Below, piece after piece: positions 7,013-20,059 of a DNA stretch of 64,000 nt. Position numbers and translations under genes: made by a program. The DNA is from Arthrobacter yangruifuii (GTDB taxonomy: Bacteria; Actinomycetota; Actinomycetes; Actinomycetales; Micrococcaceae): the NCBI RefSeq assembly GCF_009192775.1, contig NZ_VTFX01000001.1, positions 186,001-250,000 of the forward strand, written 5' to 3'. Below the pieces are notes generated by a model. It made no database searches, had not been told where the DNA came from, and was given only the letters and a program-made list of their open reading frames with translations. Each line of letters begins with the position of its first letter. Position 1 is the first letter of the stretch.

Positions 7013-7522
7013 CTAGTCGTCCGTGAGTGTCACACCGATGCCGCCCACCAGGGTGGAGGCGATGTTGTACAACACGGCCGCAAGCATCGACAGGGCTGTC
7101 AGCAGCAGCACGTTCACTACGGCAATGATGGTGGCGAAGGAAACCACCTGTCCCAGCGACGCGAAGTCACGGAGGTCGAATCCGCCGGACTCACTGCCGG
7201 CAATCTCGCCGAGCAGCGTGTTAACCCGGTCGAAGATGCCCGTCAGGTCCAGCACGGTCCACAGCACGATGGCGGCCACCACGGTGACGACGCCGAGCGC
7301 CACGGACAGCAGGAACGCCATCTTCAGGACGGACCACGGGTCGATCTTGCTGACCAGCAGCCGGGCCTTGCGGGGCTTGGCCCTGGGTGCAGGCTTCACG
7401 AGTGACGGATTGTTTCCCGAGGTGCCCTGGCCCCCTGCAGGACGCTGGGCAGGCCGGGCGGGGGCTTTCACCCGCGGCCCGCCGCCCGAGGACGGCCTGG
7501 GGCCTGGGTTGGTCGAGCTCAC
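7013..7522 (-). CDS. DUF3566 domain membrane protein downstream of gyrA
   Basis: The 169-residue protein has a Pro/Gly/Arg-rich cytoplasmic N terminus (about 1-52), then [18 protein letters not shown], which is the DUF3566 hallmark. Two membrane helices (about 67-92 and 130-152) flank an external loop, and the end is [16 protein letters not shown]. This family is found next to gyrA across actinobacteria (Rv0007 in M. tuberculosis) and its function is not established. The GTG start at 7522 overlaps the gyrA stop codon (GTGA arrangement), so translation is coupled to gyrA. Any role linking membrane and DNA topology is only suggested by position. Confidence 0.92.
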   Translation of the reverse strand: MSSTNPGPRPSSGGGPRVKAPARPAQRPAGGQGTSGNNPSLVKPAPRAKPRKARLLVSKIDPWSVLKMAFLLSVALGVVTVVAAIVLWTVLDLTGIFDRVNTLLGEIAGSESGGFDLRDFASLGQVVSFATIIAVVNVLLLTALSMLAAVLYNIASTLVGGIGVTLTDD

Positions 7523-10167
7523 TCGCTACCTCCATCTTGTACTGACGGTGCGTCCGGCGCAGCCGTTTCGTCTGTAGACAACGGTACTTCATCGCCTGCA
7601 GGCTCCACAGGTTCCGCTCCCGGCTCTGTCGGCACCGTTTCGGTGCCGGCTTCCGCGTCATCGTCTATGCCCAGGTCCCGTTCGGAGTTCCGGGCAACGG
7701 CAATGATCCTGTCATTCTTATCCGGCTTGGCAAAGATCACGCCCATCGTGTCGCGTCCCTTGGCCGGCACACCGGTGACGGAGGAACGCACAACCTTGCC
7801 GCCCTGCATCACCACGAGGACCTCGTCCTCTTCCTGCACCACCATGGCACCGACCAGATGGCCGCGTTCCTCGGCAAGCTTTCCAACCTTGATGCCAAGA
7901 CCGCCGCGGCCCTGGACCCGGTATTCATCGGAGCTCGTGCGCTTGGCGTAGCCGCCTTCCGTCACCGTGAAGACAAAGGAGTCCTCCGTGACGACGTCGG
8001 CCGCCAGCAGTTCATCATCCTCGCGGAACTTCATCCCCGTGACGCCGGAGGTGGCCCGTCCCATCGGACGCAGGGCGTCGTCGGTGGCGGTGAAGCGCAG
8101 GGACTGGCCCATGCGGGACACCAGCATGAGGTCATCGGTTTCCGACACCAGCTGTGCGGACACCAGTTCGTCGCCGTCGCGCAGGTTGATGGCAATGACG
8201 CCGGCGGACCGGTTGGTGTCGTAGTCCTCCAGGCGGGTCTTCTTGACCAGTCCGCGTTTGGTGGCCAGCACCAGGTAGGGAGCGGCGTCGTAGTCCGGCA
8301 GCGCCAGTACCTGGGCGATGTGTTCCTCCGGCTGGAAGGCTAGAAGGTTGGCCACGTGCTGGCCCTTGGCATCCCGGCCTGCCTCGGCCAGTTCATAGGC
8401 CTTGGCCCGGTAGACCCGGCCCAGGTTGGTGAAGAACAGCAGCCAGTGGTGTGTGGTGGTGACGAAGAAGTGCTCCACCACGTCATCCCCGCGGAGCTGG
8501 GCTCCCTTGATGCCCTTGCCGCCGCGGGCCTGCTGGCGGTAGTTGTCGCTGCGGGTGCGCTTCACGTAGCCGCCGCGGGTAATGGTGACCACCATTTCCT
8601 CTTCGGGAATGAGGTCTTCCATGCTCATGTCGCCGTCGTAGCCCATCAGGATGTGGGTGCGGCGGTCGTCGCCGTACTTGTCGGCGATTTCCTGCAGTTC
8701 CTCGCTGACGATGGACCGCTGGCGCTCCTCGGAGGCCAGGATGACGTTGTATTCGGCGATTTCAGCTTCGAGCTTGGCGTGCTGGTCCTGGATCTTCTGG
8801 CGTTCCAGGGCAGCGAGGCGGCGCAGCTGCATGTCCAGGATGGCCTGGGACTGGATCTCGTCGATGTCCAGCAGGCCCATCAGGCCGTTCCGGGCATCCT
8901 CCACGGTGGAGGAGCGGCGGATCAGGGCAATAACCTCGTCCAGGGCGTCCAGGGCCTTGAGCAGGCCGCGCAGGATGTGCGCGGCTTCCTCGGCCTTGCG
9001 CAGCCGGTACCGGGTGCGGCGGACAATAACTTCGAGCTGGTGGGTGACCCAGTGCCGGATGAAGGCGTCCAGGCTCAGGGTGCGGGGCACGCCGTCCACG
9101 ATGGCCAGCATGTTGGCACCGAAATTGTCCTGCAGCTGGGTGTGCTTATAGAGGTTGTTCAGGACCACCTTGGCGACGGCGTCGCGCTTGAGCACAATCA
9201 CCAGTCGCTGTCCGGTGCGGCCCGAGGTTTCATCGCGCATATCGGCGATGCCGGTGATCTTGCCGTCCTTGACCAGTTCGGCGATCTTCACGGCCAGGTT
9301 GTCCGGGTTGGCCTGGTAGGGCAGTTCGGTGACCACCAGGCAGGTGCGGCCCTGGAGTTCCTCCACGTTGACTACGGCGCGCATGGTGATGGAGCCGCGG
9401 CCTGTGCGGTAGGCATCTTCGATGCCCTTGTGCCCCAGGATGGTGGCACCGGTGGGGAAGTCCGGTCCCTTAACCCGGCGGATCAGTTCCTCGAGCAGCA
9501 CGTCGTTCGGTGCATCGGGGTTCTGCAGGTACCACTGCACGCCGTCGACAACCTCGCGCAGGTTGTGCGGCGGAATGTTGGTGGCCATCCCCACGGCGAT
9601 GCCGGAGGAGCCGTTGACCAAAAGGTTCGGGAACCTGGAGGGCAGGATGGTCGGTTCCTGGTTGCGGCCGTCGTAGTTGTCCTGGAAGTCGACGGTCTCC
9701 TCGTCGATGTCCCGGACCATTTCCATGGCCAGCGGAGCCATCTTGGTTTCCGTGTACCGGGGCGCTGCGGCGCCGTCGTTGCCCGGGGAACCGAAGTTGC
9801 CCTGGCCCAGGGCCAGCGGGTAGCGCATGGTCCAGTCCTGGATGAGCCGGACCAGGGCGTCGTAAATCGCCGAGTCACCGTGCGGGTGGTACTGGCCCAT
9901 GACCTCGCCCACCACGCGGGCACACTTGTTGAAGGAGCGGTCCGGGCGGTAGCCGCCGTCGAACATCGCGTACAGCACACGGCGGTGCACGGGCTTCAGA
10001 CCGTCCCGCACGTCCGGCAGGGCGCGTCCCACGATGACCGCCATGGCGTAGTCAAGGTAGGAGCGCTGCATCTCCGTCTGCAGGTCAATCTGTTCAACCC
10101 GGTCAGTCAGTGCGGTCCCGGCCAGGGGAGTCTCGTCCCCGGTTACCTCGGGAGTCTCATCACTCAT
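7519..10167 (-). CDS. gyrA: DNA gyrase subunit A
   Basis: This 882-residue type IIA topoisomerase subunit breaks and rejoins DNA for negative supercoiling. The catalytic Tyr is at 138 in AAPRYTE. The quinolone-determining region [10 protein letters not shown] has Ser99 and Asp103, the wild-type residues for quinolone binding. The GyrA box, QARGGKG, opens the C-terminal DNA-wrapping propeller. The C terminus carries an acidic Pro/Glu-rich tail of about 60 residues past the last blade, longer than in E. coli. ATG 10167 has a GGAAG ribosome site. It follows gyrB by 76 bases on the same strand, and the DUF3566 gene overlaps its stop. Confidence 0.98.
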   Translation of the reverse strand: MSDETPEVTGDETPLAGTALTDRVEQIDLQTEMQRSYLDYAMAVIVGRALPDVRDGLKPVHRRVLYAMFDGGYRPDRSFNKCARVVGEVMGQYHPHGDSAIYDALVRLIQDWTMRYPLALGQGNFGSPGNDGAAAPRYTETKMAPLAMEMVRDIDEETVDFQDNYDGRNQEPTILPSRFPNLLVNGSSGIAVGMATNIPPHNLREVVDGVQWYLQNPDAPNDVLLEELIRRVKGPDFPTGATILGHKGIEDAYRTGRGSITMRAVVNVEELQGRTCLVVTELPYQANPDNLAVKIAELVKDGKITGIADMRDETSGRTGQRLVIVLKRDAVAKVVLNNLYKHTQLQDNFGANMLAIVDGVPRTLSLDAFIRHWVTHQLEVIVRRTRYRLRKAEEAAHILRGLLKALDALDEVIALIRRSSTVEDARNGLMGLLDIDEIQSQAILDMQLRRLAALERQKIQDQHAKLEAEIAEYNVILASEERQRSIVSEELQEIADKYGDDRRTHILMGYDGDMSMEDLIPEEEMVVTITRGGYVKRTRSDNYRQQARGGKGIKGAQLRGDDVVEHFFVTTTHHWLLFFTNLGRVYRAKAYELAEAGRDAKGQHVANLLAFQPEEHIAQVLALPDYDAAPYLVLATKRGLVKKTRLEDYDTNRSAGVIAINLRDGDELVSAQLVSETDDLMLVSRMGQSLRFTATDDALRPMGRATSGVTGMKFREDDELLAADVVTEDSFVFTVTEGGYAKRTSSDEYRVQGRGGLGIKVGKLAEERGHLVGAMVVQEEDEVLVVMQGGKVVRSSVTGVPAKGRDTMGVIFAKPDKNDRIIAVARNSERDLGIDDDAEAGTETVPTEPGAEPVEPAGDEVPLSTDETAAPDAPSVQDGGSE

Positions 10168-10243
10168 AGTTCTGCTTCCGTTTCTAAATCGCTAAAGTCC
10201 ATATGCGTTGCTCGCCGGCTGCAGGCGCCGGCACCGGGATCGC

Positions 10244-12569
<2,326 letters not shown>

Positions 12570-13109
12570 CTACCCGTAGGTGTCGCGCGGTCCCCGTCCC
12601 TTGACGCTTCGCAGCCCCTTGCGCCAGTTGGGTGCCGCCGGCCCGATGACCTCGATCTTGGTGACGACGCCGGAGCCCAGTTCCGCGTCGAAGCGGGCGA
12701 TGAGCGTGTCCCGGAGCAGCCGAAGCTGGGTAGCCCATGCAGTCGAGTCGCACCGGACCTGCACCGTGGTGTCGGAGAATGATTCCGGCTTGCAGTGGGC
12801 GCTGACCTCGCTTCCGACCAGTTCCTCCCACCGGGAAATCACCGAGCCGACAGCCACCGGCGAATTCCAGCCGCGCTCATTGACGAAGCGGGTGAAGACC
12901 TTGCCCAGGCCCTGCGGGTCCCGGCCGACGTATTCCCCCGGGATGAAGGGGGCCTGCCGGCCGCGGGCGGCTTTGCGGCGGGTGGCGGGAGTGCGCTGGT
13001 TTCCTCGCGCCTGGGCGGCCTGGCGCATGCGGTTGAGCTGCTCCCGGGCTGCGTCGGGCCGGTCCTCGGGCTCCTCGCCGGGGAGCACACGCTCAGGAGA
13101 CGGGCACAC
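12570..13109 (-). CDS. dciA: DciA-type DUF721 protein (DnaB helicase loader/operator)
   Basis: The 179-residue protein has an Arg/Ala-rich N-terminal region with [15 protein letters not shown] and then a DUF721 core. The core runs from [23 protein letters not shown] to [18 protein letters not shown] and IEVIGP. DciA helps load the replicative helicase DnaB in bacteria that lack DnaC, and it sits between recF and gyrB in most actinobacteria. The GTG start at 13109 overlaps the end of recF; a second GTG at 13088 ([10 protein letters not shown]) is an equally possible start. The partner dnaB is at 60790 in this window. Confidence 0.88.
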   Translation of the reverse strand: MCPSPERVLPGEEPEDRPDAAREQLNRMRQAAQARGNQRTPATRRKAARGRQAPFIPGEYVGRDPQGLGKVFTRFVNERGWNSPVAVGSVISRWEELVGSEVSAHCKPESFSDTTVQVRCDSTAWATQLRLLRDTLIARFDAELGSGVVTKIEVIGPAAPNWRKGLRSVKGRGPRDTYG

Positions 13110-14277
13110 TGATGCCCCCGGGAACCACGGTAATGACCCGCCCCGTCAAGGCCTGCGGGATGTCGTCACCGACTGCCGCGGTCACCAGCACCTGCTCGGC
13201 GCCGGCAACGATGCCGGCCAGCCGTTCGCGGCGCTGGACGTCCAGCTCGGCAAACACATCGTCCAGGATCAGGATCGGCTCCGCCCCGGGAGTGGGGTCG
13301 TCACTGGCCAGCAGGTAGTAGGAGGCCAGGCGAAGCGCCAGCGCGAAGGACCAGGTTTCCCCGTGGGAGGCGTACCCCTTGGCCGGGGCCTGTCCCAGGA
13401 TCAGTTCCAGTTCGTCCCGGTGGGGTCCCACCAGGGAAATTCCACGTTCCAGTTCGCGGCGCCGGTTGGCGGCAAACGCCTGCAGGAACCGCTCGGTCAG
13501 GCCCGGTATGTCGAGCCCGTACAACTCGTCCGGATCCTGCGCGGCTTCCACTGCGCCGTCGTCGTTCACCGCGCCCTGCAGAGTGGAGCGGTAAACCGCC
13601 CGGGCCGTCTTGGAGCCGTCGGTCAGGTCCCGGTACGCGGACTGCAGGTGTGGCTGCAGCTGTTGCAGCGCTTCAAGCCGTGCAGCCACCAGCTGGGCGC
13701 CGGCCACTGCCATGTGCTGGTCCCAGACATCCAGCGTCGCTTCGTGGGCCGAGGTAAAACGGCCGGCCGCACGGGCGGACTTCAGCAGTGCATTGCGCTG
13801 CTTCAGCACACGCTCATAGTCCGACCGCGTCGCGGCATGGCGCGGCACGAGGGACACAATCAGCTCGTCCAGGAAACGACGGCGGCTGCCGGGATCGCCT
13901 TTGACCAGGGCCAGGTCCTCCGGCGCGAAGAGCACCGTCCGGCACAGGCCGAGGATGTCGCGGGCACGGACCGGGTTGGCACGGTTGATCCGCGCCCGGT
14001 TGCCGCGGCCGGGGTTGAGCTCCAACTCCACCCCGGTGGCCTGCGGGCCGCGCACCAGCCGCGCGCGGATCAGCGCCTGGCCGGCATCGAAGTTCACGAG
14101 CGGAGCATCCGTGCTCACACGGTGGGAGGAGAGCGTGGCCAGGTAGCCGATGGCCTCGACAATGTTGGTTTTCCCGGTGCCGTTGGGGCCGACAAACACC
14201 GTCACGCCCGGTTCCAGCCGGACGTCCAGCTGGCTGTAACTGCGGAACCCGGTCAGGGACAGGTGGTCAACGTACAT
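13093..14277 (-). CDS. recF: DNA replication and repair protein RecF
   Basis: This 394-residue SMC-like ATPase binds single-/double-strand junctions and loads RecA with RecO and RecR. Walker A is GPNGTGKTN at about 29-37, the signature region is [15 protein letters not shown], and Walker B is [11 protein letters not shown]. The N terminus [14 protein letters not shown] is typical. ATG 14277 follows AGGAGAGGAACAGGAACG. It is one of the replication genes dnaN-recF-dciA-gyrB on the minus strand, and its last bases overlap the dciA start. Confidence 0.97.
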   Translation of the reverse strand: MYVDHLSLTGFRSYSQLDVRLEPGVTVFVGPNGTGKTNIVEAIGYLATLSSHRVSTDAPLVNFDAGQALIRARLVRGPQATGVELELNPGRGNRARINRANPVRARDILGLCRTVLFAPEDLALVKGDPGSRRRFLDELIVSLVPRHAATRSDYERVLKQRNALLKSARAAGRFTSAHEATLDVWDQHMAVAGAQLVAARLEALQQLQPHLQSAYRDLTDGSKTARAVYRSTLQGAVNDDGAVEAAQDPDELYGLDIPGLTERFLQAFAANRRRELERGISLVGPHRDELELILGQAPAKGYASHGETWSFALALRLASYYLLASDDPTPGAEPILILDDVFAELDVQRRERLAGIVAGAEQVLVTAAVGDDIPQALTGRVITVVPGGISVPVS

Positions 14278-14458
14278 CGTTCCTGTTCCTCTCCTGTCCG
14301 TTCAACCCGTCCAGCTGCCTTCCGGCTGATGAAGCGCCAGTCACAACGGACAAAGTCAAATTGTGTTACATCGGCATTGTTACGCCTTTTGTGAATGCGC
14401 CCGCCCGCTTTCTCCGCCGGCGAACGGCAGCCGGAAAAAGCGGACGGACGGCCGGAGA

Positions 14459-15583
14459 CTACTGGTTCGGGAGCCGCACCGGCATCAGCAGGTAGCGGTA
14501 ATCGGCCTGGTCGTCACCGGTGAGCTCTTCCTGAGCGGAAATCACGGCCGGCTTGGGCGGCGTCGTGAAGGAGAAGCGAACATATTTGCTGGGGAACGCG
14601 CTCAGGCCTTCGCTCAGGTAATGCGGGTTGAAGGCAACGGTGATGTCGTCGCCGACCAGTGCTGCTTCCAGCGCTTCGGATGCCTGGGCATCTTCGCCGG
14701 TGCCCGCGTCAAGGGTGAGCTGGCCATCGGTGAAGGCCAGGCGAACGGGGGTGTTGCGCTCGGCGACGAGGGAAACGCGGCGTACTGCCTCCACCAGAGC
14801 GTGGGTTTCCACCGTGGCGTGAATCGGCGTGTTTTCGGGGAAAAGCGACCGGATCTTGGGGTAGTCGCCGTCCACCAGCAGCGAGGTGGTGCGCCGTCCG
14901 CCGCTTTCAAAACCAATAAGTTCGCTGTCATCGGAGAGGGCGATGTTGAGGTCGCCGGCTCCGCCGAGGGTCTTGGCAACTTCGTTGAGGGTTTTGGCCT
15001 TGACGAGTGCGCTGGTGGAGATTCCCGGAGTTGCCGGCTTCCAGGACAGTTCCCGCAGGGCCAAACGGTACCGGTCCGTGGCAAGGAAGGTGATGAGGTC
15101 ATCCTCGATCTCCATGCGGACACCGGTGAGGATGGGAAGGGTGTCATCGCGGCTGGCCGCAATGATGACCTGGGAGACGGCCTGGGCAAAAGCATCGCCG
15201 TCGACGACGCCGCTCACTTCGGGAAGTGCGGGAAGTTCCGGATATTCCGCTTCAGGCATGGTGGCCAGGTTGAACCGGCTGTTGCGGCAGGTGAGCGTGA
15301 CCTTCGCACCGTCGGTTTCCACTTCCACCGGGGCGGAAGGCAGGCTGCGGCAGATCTCGGCGAGCAGGCGGCCGGAGACCAGGATGGTGCCTTCTTCGCT
15401 GACATCGGCAGGGATCTGCAGACGGGCGGAAATCTCGTAATCGAAGCTGGCGATGCTTAGCGAACCGTTTTCAGCTTTGATAAGCAGTCCCGAAAGGACC
15501 GGAACCGGAGGGCGCGGGGACAGGGAACGTGCTGTCCACGTGACGGCCTCGGCCAGGACATCCCGCTCAACTCGAAACTTCAC
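14459..15583 (-). CDS. dnaN: DNA polymerase III sliding clamp (beta subunit)
   Basis: The 374-residue processivity clamp forms a dimeric ring around DNA. The N terminus MKFRVERDVLAEAVTWTAR, three repeated clamp folds and the C-terminal YRYLLMPVRLPNQ (binding-pocket end) are all present. The start is GTG 15583 with no obvious ribosome site. It lies next to oriC, as is usual in actinobacteria, and is followed by a 181-base gap and recF. Confidence 0.98.
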   Translation of the reverse strand: MKFRVERDVLAEAVTWTARSLSPRPPVPVLSGLLIKAENGSLSIASFDYEISARLQIPADVSEEGTILVSGRLLAEICRSLPSAPVEVETDGAKVTLTCRNSRFNLATMPEAEYPELPALPEVSGVVDGDAFAQAVSQVIIAASRDDTLPILTGVRMEIEDDLITFLATDRYRLALRELSWKPATPGISTSALVKAKTLNEVAKTLGGAGDLNIALSDDSELIGFESGGRRTTSLLVDGDYPKIRSLFPENTPIHATVETHALVEAVRRVSLVAERNTPVRLAFTDGQLTLDAGTGEDAQASEALEAALVGDDITVAFNPHYLSEGLSAFPSKYVRFSFTTPPKPAVISAQEELTGDDQADYRYLLMPVRLPNQ

Positions 15584-16184
15584 TGAAGGGTGCCGCCTTT
15601 CGCAACGTACTTCTCAGTACAACTGATTTTGTGGGGAGCTCGGTATGAGCCCTGTGTGGTGGAACGGGTTGGTGCATCCGCTGACAAGTCCGGTCCGGGG
15701 GCGGGTACCGGGGCTTTATGCCCTGTCAGCCGGACCGTTCGGGTGTGCATGCGAATGACAACCATACTCTGTGACAGCTTAGCCCCGTCTGCCGGTGGAC
15801 TGCACCGGGAGAGGTTCAGAGCCCACAAGGGTCCGGGACCGGATCCCTCGTCCAAGGATTTTTGGTCTGGACGTGTCGGTCGGTTCGAGGGTGTCGAAAG
15901 CATAGTTGTTATTTGGTGGAACCGAATTTCTTAAGATCCGTAGTGTTAATAACTCCTGTGGATACTGTGGATAACTGCCTGCATCGCGGGGCCCCGGCTG
16001 TTTAAGCCTGTTGATAACCTGTGGACCCGCCGCAGCGGCTGCGGCCGAGGCTGTTGGAAACTTTTGAAGGATTCCGCGTATCCACAGGGAAGTGTGCGTA
16101 ACCACGGGTTGTCCACCGGGTTATCCACACCCTTGTCCACAAATGTTAATTCGAGCCCCTTCGGGGCCCGTTTCCCCCGCAGTC
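15584..16184. other. oriC: oriC region between dnaN and dnaA
   Basis: No gene is present. DnaA-box matches on both strands cluster at 15958-16141: TGTGGATAC (15958), perfect TGTGGATAA (15966-15974), TGTGGACCC (16020), GTATCCACA (16078), TTGTCCACC (16109), perfect TTATCCACA (16121-16129) and TTGTCCACA (16133-16141). An AT-rich stretch at about 15893-15955 next to the boxes is a plausible unwinding element. The dnaA-dnaN interval is the standard origin position in actinobacteria, so origin function is a strong inference. The dnaN promoter must also lie here. Confidence 0.88.
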
Positions 16185-17606
16185 TCAGGCCTCGCGCTGC
16201 TGCTGCTTGATCCTGTTGGTCAGTTCAGTGACCTGGTTGTAGATGGCCCGCCGCTCGGCCATCAGTTCGCGGATTTTGCGGTCGGCGTGAATGACGGTGG
16301 TGTGATCCCGTCCGCCAAGTTCCTGTCCGATCTTGGGAAGCGACATATCCGTCAGCTCCCGGCACAGGTACATGGCGATCTGCCGGGCGGTAACCAGGGT
16401 GCGGGTCCGGGACTTGCTGCACAGCTCCTCCAGGCTGATCTGGAAGTACGCGGCCGTCTGCCCAAGGATGGATGCTGCAGTGATTTCCTGCGCGCCGTCG
16501 TCGGTAATCAGGTCCTTCAGCACAATTTCGGCCAGCCCCACATCCACCTGCTGCCGGTTCAGGCTGGCGAACGCGGTGACGCGGATCAGCGCGCCTTCCA
16601 GTTCACGGATGTTGGTGGAGATTTTGGAAGCGATGTATTCCAGGACATCGTCCGGTGCGCTCAGGCTGTCGCCGATGGCCTTTTTCCGCAGAATCGCGAT
16701 ACGCGTCTCAAGTTCCGGCGGCTGCACGTCGGTCAGCAGGCCCCACTCAAAGCGCGAACGCATGCGTTCCTCGAACCCGGAAAGCTGCTTGGGCGGCAGG
16801 TCCGAGGTGATGACCACCTGCTTGTTGTGGTTGTGCAGTGCGTTGAACGTATGGAAGAACTCTTCCTGCGTTGCATCCTTGTTGGCCAGGAACTGGATGT
16901 CATCAATGAGCAGGATGTCGACGTTGCGGTACAGCTGCTTGAAGCTGGCACCCTCGTCATAGCGGATGGAGTTGATGAAGTCGTTGGTGAACTCCTCGGA
17001 ATTCACGTAACGGACGCGGATCCCGGTGTACAGGTGGCGGGCGTAGTGCCCGATGGCATGAAGCAGGTGGGTCTTGCCCAGTCCCGAGTCACCGTAGATG
17101 AACAACGGGTTGTAGGCCTTGGCCGGCGCTTCGGCCACCGCCACGGCCGCAGCATGGGCAAACCGGTTGGAGGAACCGATCACGAAGGTTTCAAAGACGT
17201 ATTTGGGGTTGAGCCGGCCGAATTCCTGGCTGGTGCTCGGCGGCGTCGGAGAGGGAGCACCGCTTTCCCCGGAAGGAACCGGGCTGGGGGCCGCCGGCTG
17301 TTCCTCGGGCTCGGGTTCTGCCTCCGCCACAGGTGTGAGATCGGAATCGATGACGAATGCACACTGGATATCAGCCTGGAATACGCCCCGGAGAACCTCG
17401 TCAAGGATGTTCTTCAGCTGGGTCTGCAGCACCTCGCGGGTGAGTTCGTTGGGAACCGCCACCAGGAGGGTGGTGCCGATCAGACCCTGGGCTTGGGCCA
17501 GCACCACGAATCCACGCTGTCGGGGAGTGACCCGGTCATCGGTCTCCAGTGTCCGAATGACCTTGCGCCAGGAGCTGCCAACATCGTTGATTTCGTCCGT
17601 ACCCAC
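16185..17606 (-). CDS. dnaA: Chromosomal replication initiator DnaA
   Basis: The 473-residue AAA+ initiator binds DnaA boxes and opens oriC. Domain I covers residues 1-90. A short Glu/Pro/Ser-rich domain II linker runs to about 128. Domain III has Walker [10 protein letters not shown] (172-180), Walker [10 protein letters not shown] and sensor motifs. Domain IV ends with the box-recognising helix-turn-helix, including [14 protein letters not shown]. The linker is much shorter than in Streptomyces. The start is GTG 17606, as in many actinobacteria. It has no gene-sized partner upstream; rpmH is divergent. Confidence 0.98.
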   Translation of the reverse strand: MGTDEINDVGSSWRKVIRTLETDDRVTPRQRGFVVLAQAQGLIGTTLLVAVPNELTREVLQTQLKNILDEVLRGVFQADIQCAFVIDSDLTPVAEAEPEPEEQPAAPSPVPSGESGAPSPTPPSTSQEFGRLNPKYVFETFVIGSSNRFAHAAAVAVAEAPAKAYNPLFIYGDSGLGKTHLLHAIGHYARHLYTGIRVRYVNSEEFTNDFINSIRYDEGASFKQLYRNVDILLIDDIQFLANKDATQEEFFHTFNALHNHNKQVVITSDLPPKQLSGFEERMRSRFEWGLLTDVQPPELETRIAILRKKAIGDSLSAPDDVLEYIASKISTNIRELEGALIRVTAFASLNRQQVDVGLAEIVLKDLITDDGAQEITAASILGQTAAYFQISLEELCSKSRTRTLVTARQIAMYLCRELTDMSLPKIGQELGGRDHTTVIHADRKIRELMAERRAIYNQVTELTNRIKQQQREA

Positions 17607-17939
17607 AAAAACCTCTCATGACGCCCTGCGGCTGTCTAAGAAAACCAGGGACCCCGGCGGGGATCCCGGTACTTCATCCACAGAGTTATACACAGATAGT
17701 GGATAAAGTACCCGTCGCCAAGCCTAGAGGATGATTTCCCGTGGTGGTAGCTGGAAATCCGCCGGAACGCAGGCCTGTCGGCCGTCTCACAGCGCCGCAG
17801 GACGCAGGATACCCACAGTAGTTGTCCACAGCTGTTGAAAAACGGAGGTGCACAGCCGGGGAGCGGGTATCCACAATCTGTCCACAGGCTGTCCACAGCT
17901 TCCCCGGCGGCGGCGGAATCCCGCCGGCCGTATCCCGGT
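17607..17939. promoter_or_regulatory. DnaA-box cluster upstream of dnaA
   Basis: The region between dnaA and the divergent rpmH promoter contains TCATCCACA (17674), TTATACACA (17686), AGTGGATAA (17698), ATACCCACA (17809), TTGTCCACA (17822-17830), GTATCCACA (17867), CTGTCCACA (17878) and CTGTCCACA (17889). No ORF is credible. Boxes here probably serve dnaA autoregulation and may extend the origin. Confidence 0.75.
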
Positions 17940-17968
17940 TTGACTGGTGTCCCCGTCTCACCTAACGT
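17940..17968 (+). promoter_or_regulatory. Promoter of the rpmH-rnpA operon
   Basis: TTGACT (17940-17945) and TAACGT (17963-17968) are 17 bases apart, an excellent match to a housekeeping sigma-factor promoter. The leader to rpmH would then be about 165 bases. Confidence 0.65.
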
Positions 17969-18141
17969 GGAGTAGTCCTTTGTGTCTGCTATCTGTACTC
18001 ACACATGCCCTGCAGGGGTTCTGGAAATCAGGGTCCAGGTCCGGGCGAGTACAGACAGACACATGAAAAAAGCGCCGCTTGTTCTTCCCCCTTGTCGCAA
18101 CAAGTGCCGGCGCGACTCAAGATTGTCTTGGAGTAACTACC

Positions 18142-18279
18142 GTGAGCAAGCGGACTTTTCAGCCGAATAACCGCCGTCGTGCCAAGAAGCACGGCTTCCG
18201 CCTTCGCATGCGTACCCGTGCCGGCCGTGCCATCCTTTCTGCACGCCGTGGCAAGGGCCGTACCGAACTGTCGGCCTAA
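18142..18279 (+). CDS. rpmH: 50S ribosomal protein L34
   Basis: The 45-residue ribosomal protein starts [20 protein letters not shown] at GTG 18142, preceded by GGAGTAACTACC, and ends [11 protein letters not shown]. Sequence, length and place next to dnaA and rnpA are diagnostic. It is the first gene of the plus-strand rpmH-rnpA-yidD-yidC-khpB-rsmG operon. Confidence 0.98.
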   Translation: MSKRTFQPNNRRRAKKHGFRLRMRTRAGRAILSARRGKGRTELSA

Positions 18280-18342
18280 ATAACCTCAAAGTTTGTCGAT
18301 GCTGCCTCTAAGCAGCTCTAGCCCGGATTCCAGGTGGTCTTA

Positions 18343-18708
18343 GTGTTGGCCGTACGGAACCGGGTCAGGGTATCGGCAGATTTTTCTCGTACTGTACGTT
18401 CCGGTGCCCGAAGTGGGCGCCGGAACGTAGTGCTATACGCTGTGGAAACCGGCGAGCAGCCGAGCCGCTTTGGCTTCATTGTGGCCAAAACTGTTGGGAA
18501 CGCGGTGACACGCAACCTCGTTAAGAGAAGACTGAGGGAAGCGGCAGCGCAGAGCCTTGCTCTGAACCCGACGGGACTGGACATAGTGGTGCGGGCTTTG
18601 CCTGCGTCCGCTTCGGCGTCGTGGGCCGAGCTCAGCGCCGACTACCGCAACGCCTTCAGTACCTGTACAGCCAAACTTTCGCAGAGACATGCCAGGCAGG
18701 GAGGATGA
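18343..18708 (+). CDS. rnpA: Ribonuclease P protein component
   Basis: The 121-residue basic protein assists the catalytic RNA in cutting tRNA 5' leaders. The start GTG 18343 gives [21 protein letters not shown], the family N terminus; a longer frame from 18334 adds three residues. The conserved RNA-binding motif appears as [14 protein letters not shown]. The end overlaps the ribosome site of yidD. Confidence 0.95.
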   Translation: MLAVRNRVRVSADFSRTVRSGARSGRRNVVLYAVETGEQPSRFGFIVAKTVGNAVTRNLVKRRLREAAAQSLALNPTGLDIVVRALPASASASWAELSADYRNAFSTCTAKLSQRHARQGG

Positions 18709-18715
18709 GCCAGCG

Positions 18716-19087
18716 ATGAGGGACTCCGGATCTCATCCGTTGAGGGCCTTGATCGCCGTTGCCCATTTCCTGTGGAATCTTCCACGGACGGTCCTTATTG
18801 GACTCCTCATCGCGTACCGCAAGGTCGTGTCGCCGCTCTACGGCCAGGTCTGCCGATTTTTCCCCTCATGTTCCGCCTATGCCCTCGAAGCAGTCACCGT
18901 GCATGGAGCCGTCAAAGGCTCCTGGCTGGCTTTCCGACGGCTGATCCGCTGCCACCCGTGGAACGGCGGAGGCGTGGACCACGTTCCTGAGGGACACCGG
19001 ATTTGGGACACAAAGAAGGTCCCGAGAATCATTGTGCTGAATCACCCCGTGATTCCAGCCGACGAAGACAGCCGCTCGGCGGCCTGA
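18716..19087 (+). CDS. yidD: Membrane protein insertion efficiency factor YidD
   Basis: The 123-residue protein has an N-terminal amphipathic/hydrophobic helix and the YidD signature ([18 protein letters not shown] ... [16 protein letters not shown]), with its conserved cysteines. It sits between rnpA and yidC in most bacteria and assists YidC-dependent membrane insertion. ATG 18716 is preceded by GGGAGG at 18699-18704, 11 bases upstream, inside the end of rnpA. Confidence 0.95.
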   Translation: MRDSGSHPLRALIAVAHFLWNLPRTVLIGLLIAYRKVVSPLYGQVCRFFPSCSAYALEAVTVHGAVKGSWLAFRRLIRCHPWNGGGVDHVPEGHRIWDTKKVPRIIVLNHPVIPADEDSRSAA

Positions 19088-19096
19088 GGAGAGTAA

Positions 19097-20059
19097 ATGG
19101 GTTTCTTCGAGACGATACTGTTTCCCTTTAAGTGGGTAGTGTCATGGATCATGTGGATCTTCCACGAGGGGTTCGTTTTCCTCGGGATGGATGCAGCATC
19201 CGGCTGGACCTGGACCTTGTCCATCATCGGCCTGGTGATTGTGATCCGTGCAGCGCTGATCCCTGTTTTCGTCAAGCAGATCAAGGCGCAGCGCGGCATG
19301 CAGTCCCTGCAGCCGGACCTGAAGAAGCTGCAGCAGAAGTACAAGGGCAAGACCGATCAGCTCTCCCGTCAGGCAATGACGCAGGAGCAGATGGCCCTGT
19401 ACAAGAAGCACGGCACCAACCCGTTCGCGGCCTGCCTGCCGATGCTGATCCAGATGCCGTTCTTCTTCGCCCTGTTCCAGGTGCTGAACGGCGTATCCAA
19501 GGCCAGCGCCAACGGCCAGGACATCGGCGCCCTGTCTTCCAAGGCCATTCAGCAGTTCGATGAAGCCACCATCCTCGGCGCTCCCCTGTCCTCCTCGCTG
19601 CTCCACGGCGGCGGCGGCGACGGCCAGGTTGCCGTTGTCATCCTGTCGATCGTGATGATCCTGGCCATGACCGCTTCGCAGTTCATCACGCAGAAGCAGA
19701 TCATGTCCAAGAACATGTCTGAAGAGGCTCTTGCCAGCCCCTTCATGAAGCAGCAGAAGATGATGCTTTACGTCCTTCCGCTCGTCTTCGGCGTCGGTGG
19801 TATCAACTTCCCCATCGGTGTCCTGATCTACTGGACCACCACTAACCTGTGGACCATGGGTCAGCAGTTCTTTGTCATCCGCCGTATGCCGACGCCGGGA
19901 TCCCCCGCTGCGAAGGCCATGGCGGAGCGCCGTGCACGCAAGGGCCTTCCGATGGTTCCCCTGCTCGGGGAACCGAAGGGTGAAACCCCTGTGGAAGTTG
20001 CGGCAGCACCGAAGGGTCAGCGGCCCCAGCCACAGCGGAAGAACAGGAAGAGAAAATGA
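19097..20059 (+). CDS. yidC: Membrane protein insertase YidC
   Basis: This is a 320-residue Gram-positive-type insertase that inserts membrane proteins alone or with SecYEG. There are five main membrane segments. The conserved core includes ALIPVFVKQIKAQRGMQ with the groove Arg-containing helix, a cytoplasmic coiled hairpin rich in Lys and Gln (about 70-115), and the LPMLIQMPFFFALFQVL segment. The basic C terminus (RPQPQRKNRKRK) is typical for ribosome contact. Its stop overlaps the khpB start (ATGA). Confidence 0.97.
   Translation: MGFFETILFPFKWVVSWIMWIFHEGFVFLGMDAASGWTWTLSIIGLVIVIRAALIPVFVKQIKAQRGMQSLQPDLKKLQQKYKGKTDQLSRQAMTQEQMALYKKHGTNPFAACLPMLIQMPFFFALFQVLNGVSKASANGQDIGALSSKAIQQFDEATILGAPLSSSLLHGGGGDGQVAVVILSIVMILAMTASQFITQKQIMSKNMSEEALASPFMKQQKMMLYVLPLVFGVGGINFPIGVLIYWTTTNLWTMGQQFFVIRRMPTPGSPAAKAMAERRARKGLPMVPLLGEPKGETPVEVAAAPKGQRPQPQRKNRKRK

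Noticed and set aside
12580-14394. 604-codon plus-strand frame opposite dciA and recF
   Set aside because: Antisense shadow; the minus strand encodes clear RecF and DciA motifs throughout.
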